A stretch of DNA of 7,914 nt from Cytophagales bacterium (GTDB taxonomy: Bacteria > Bacteroidota > Bacteroidia > Cytophagales > Cyclobacteriaceae), in NCBI GenBank assembly GCA_024643485.1, contig JAHEMU010000114.1:1-7914 (forward strand), given 5' to 3'. Below are positions 7,092-7,914 of this stretch, in pieces. Under the pieces are notes generated by a model. It had not been told where the DNA came from. It did not search any database and saw only the letters and a program-made list of their open reading frames with translations. The translations under genes were made by a program, and so were the position numbers. How positions within the stretch are numbered: position 1 is the stretch's first letter; each line of letters opens with the position of its first letter.

Positions 7092-7914
7092 TGGGAAAAG
7101 TAGACGGATTTTTACAATACGAAAGGGAATTACCAGCAACACGGAAGGTGGATGAAAGGGTGCTTGACTATAAAGAAGTATACCAACCGTTTCCTTTAGA
7201 GAAAACAGAAACCCAAGCTTCAAGATGTATGGATTGTGGCGTGCCTTTCTGTCAAAGTGGTTGCCCACTTGGGAATAATATTCCTGAATTTAATGATGCT
7301 GTTTATAGGAAGGATTGGTCCAATGCCATCGAGATATTAAAGGAAACAAATAATTTTCCGGAGTTCACGGGTCGTATTTGCCCGGCACCTTGTGAAGGGT
7401 CCTGCGTTCTAGGTATCAATAAGCCACAAGTAACGATTGAGCATATTGAAAAAACCATTGCAGAACAAGCATTTGAACTAGGGTATATAAAAGCCAATCC
7501 TCCCGCTATAAGATCAGGAAAGAAAGTAGCGGTGATTGGTAGTGGCCCGGCGGGATTGGCTGCGGCCGATCAATTAAATAAAGCGGGTCATCATACTGAA
7601 GTTTTTGAAAGAGATAGCCGTATTGGGGGGTTGTTGAGATACGGAATACCCGACTTTAAATTAGAAAAATGGGTGGTTGATCGCCGAGTGGATTTGATGG
7701 AAAAAGAGGGGATTATTTTCCATACCAATGCAAATGTCGGTGTAAATATGGATGCTCAAGACCTACTTAACAACTTTGACGCGGTAGTATTATGCGGAGG
7801 TTCCACTACTCCACGCGATTTGCCGATTCCAGGTAGGTCGCTATCCGGAATTCATTTTGCCATGGAGTTCCTCACTAAAAATAATAAGCGAATTGCAGGA
7901 GATGATGAAAAAGA
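7091..7914 (+). CDS. gltD: Glutamate synthase [NADPH] small (beta) subunit, 3' end beyond window
   Basis: GltD oxidises NADPH through FAD and passes electrons to GltB. The window holds 274 codons plus two bases of a protein usually near 480-490 residues, with no stop, so it is cut by the window edge rather than broken. The start is typical (MGKVDGFLQYERE). The N-terminal Fe-S domain carries Cys46, Cys49, Cys54 and Cys58 (CMDCGVPFCQSGCPLGN) and Cys97, Cys101 and Cys105 (CPAPCEGSC), the usual ligands for low-potential [4Fe-4S] clusters. The FAD dinucleotide-binding motif is GSGPAG (Gly150, Gly152, Gly155) with Glu173 ending the second strand, followed by GGLLRYGIPDFKL and, near residue 236, GGSTTPRDLPIPG. 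The NADPH-binding motif should lie past the window. Its ATG shares one base with the gltB TAA (TAATG), with a purine-rich AAGG at 7080-7083 seven bases upstream, so translation is probably coupled to gltB for balanced subunit supply. Confidence 0.97.
   Translation, partial: MGKVDGFLQYERELPATRKVDERVLDYKEVYQPFPLEKTETQASRCMDCGVPFCQSGCPLGNNIPEFNDAVYRKDWSNAIEILKETNNFPEFTGRICPAPCEGSCVLGINKPQVTIEHIEKTIAEQAFELGYIKANPPAIRSGKKVAVIGSGPAGLAAADQLNKAGHHTEVFERDSRIGGLLRYGIPDFKLEKWVVDRRVDLMEKEGIIFHTNANVGVNMDAQDLLNNFDAVVLCGGSTTPRDLPIPGRSLSGIHFAMEFLTKNNKRIAGDDEK

Noticed and set aside
7014..7268. Minus-strand frame of 84 codons with a hydrophobic C-terminal half
   Set aside because: It lies opposite the gltB/gltD junction, where both plus-strand genes are unambiguous. 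Its hydrophobicity reflects reverse-complement Lys/Glu codons.

Overview
This window looks like chromosomal DNA from a Bacteroidota bacterium, probably of the Cytophagales type; the placement is inferred from protein style, not computed. The coding DNA is moderately AT-rich, gene starts mostly lack a well-placed Shine-Dalgarno sequence, the first gene carries a short lipoprotein signal peptide, and the glutamate synthase proteins resemble the bacterial NADPH-dependent form.

Layout, all on the + strand. Positions 1-58 are a short leader, possibly with the last codons of an upstream gene. Positions 59-2329 encode a 756-residue lipoprotein glycosidase of the GH95 (alpha-L-fucosidase / alpha-L-galactosidase) type. 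Positions 2330-2570 are a very AT-rich gap (50 G/C in 241 bases, about 21% GC) holding a perfect 10-bp inverted repeat and a small hairpin followed by a T-run. Positions 2571-7091 encode the complete large subunit of glutamate synthase (gltB, 1506 residues). From 7091 to the window end lies the first 274 codons of the small subunit (gltD), whose start overlaps the gltB stop by one base.

GltB and GltD form the enzyme that, with glutamine synthetase, makes glutamate: GltD oxidises NADPH and passes electrons through Fe-S clusters to the GltB FMN, where 2-oxoglutarate and glutamine-derived ammonia become glutamate. The GH95 gene is a separate transcription unit as far as can be seen, and has no evident functional link to nitrogen assimilation.

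Most of the window is ordinary. The points most worth a second look are the substituted catalytic positions of the GH95 protein (Asn to Asp and Asp to Glu at two of the four positions known from the family) and the structured AT-rich region before gltB. I found no mobile element, CRISPR array, tRNA, rRNA or defence system, and no convincing undescribed multi-gene system.
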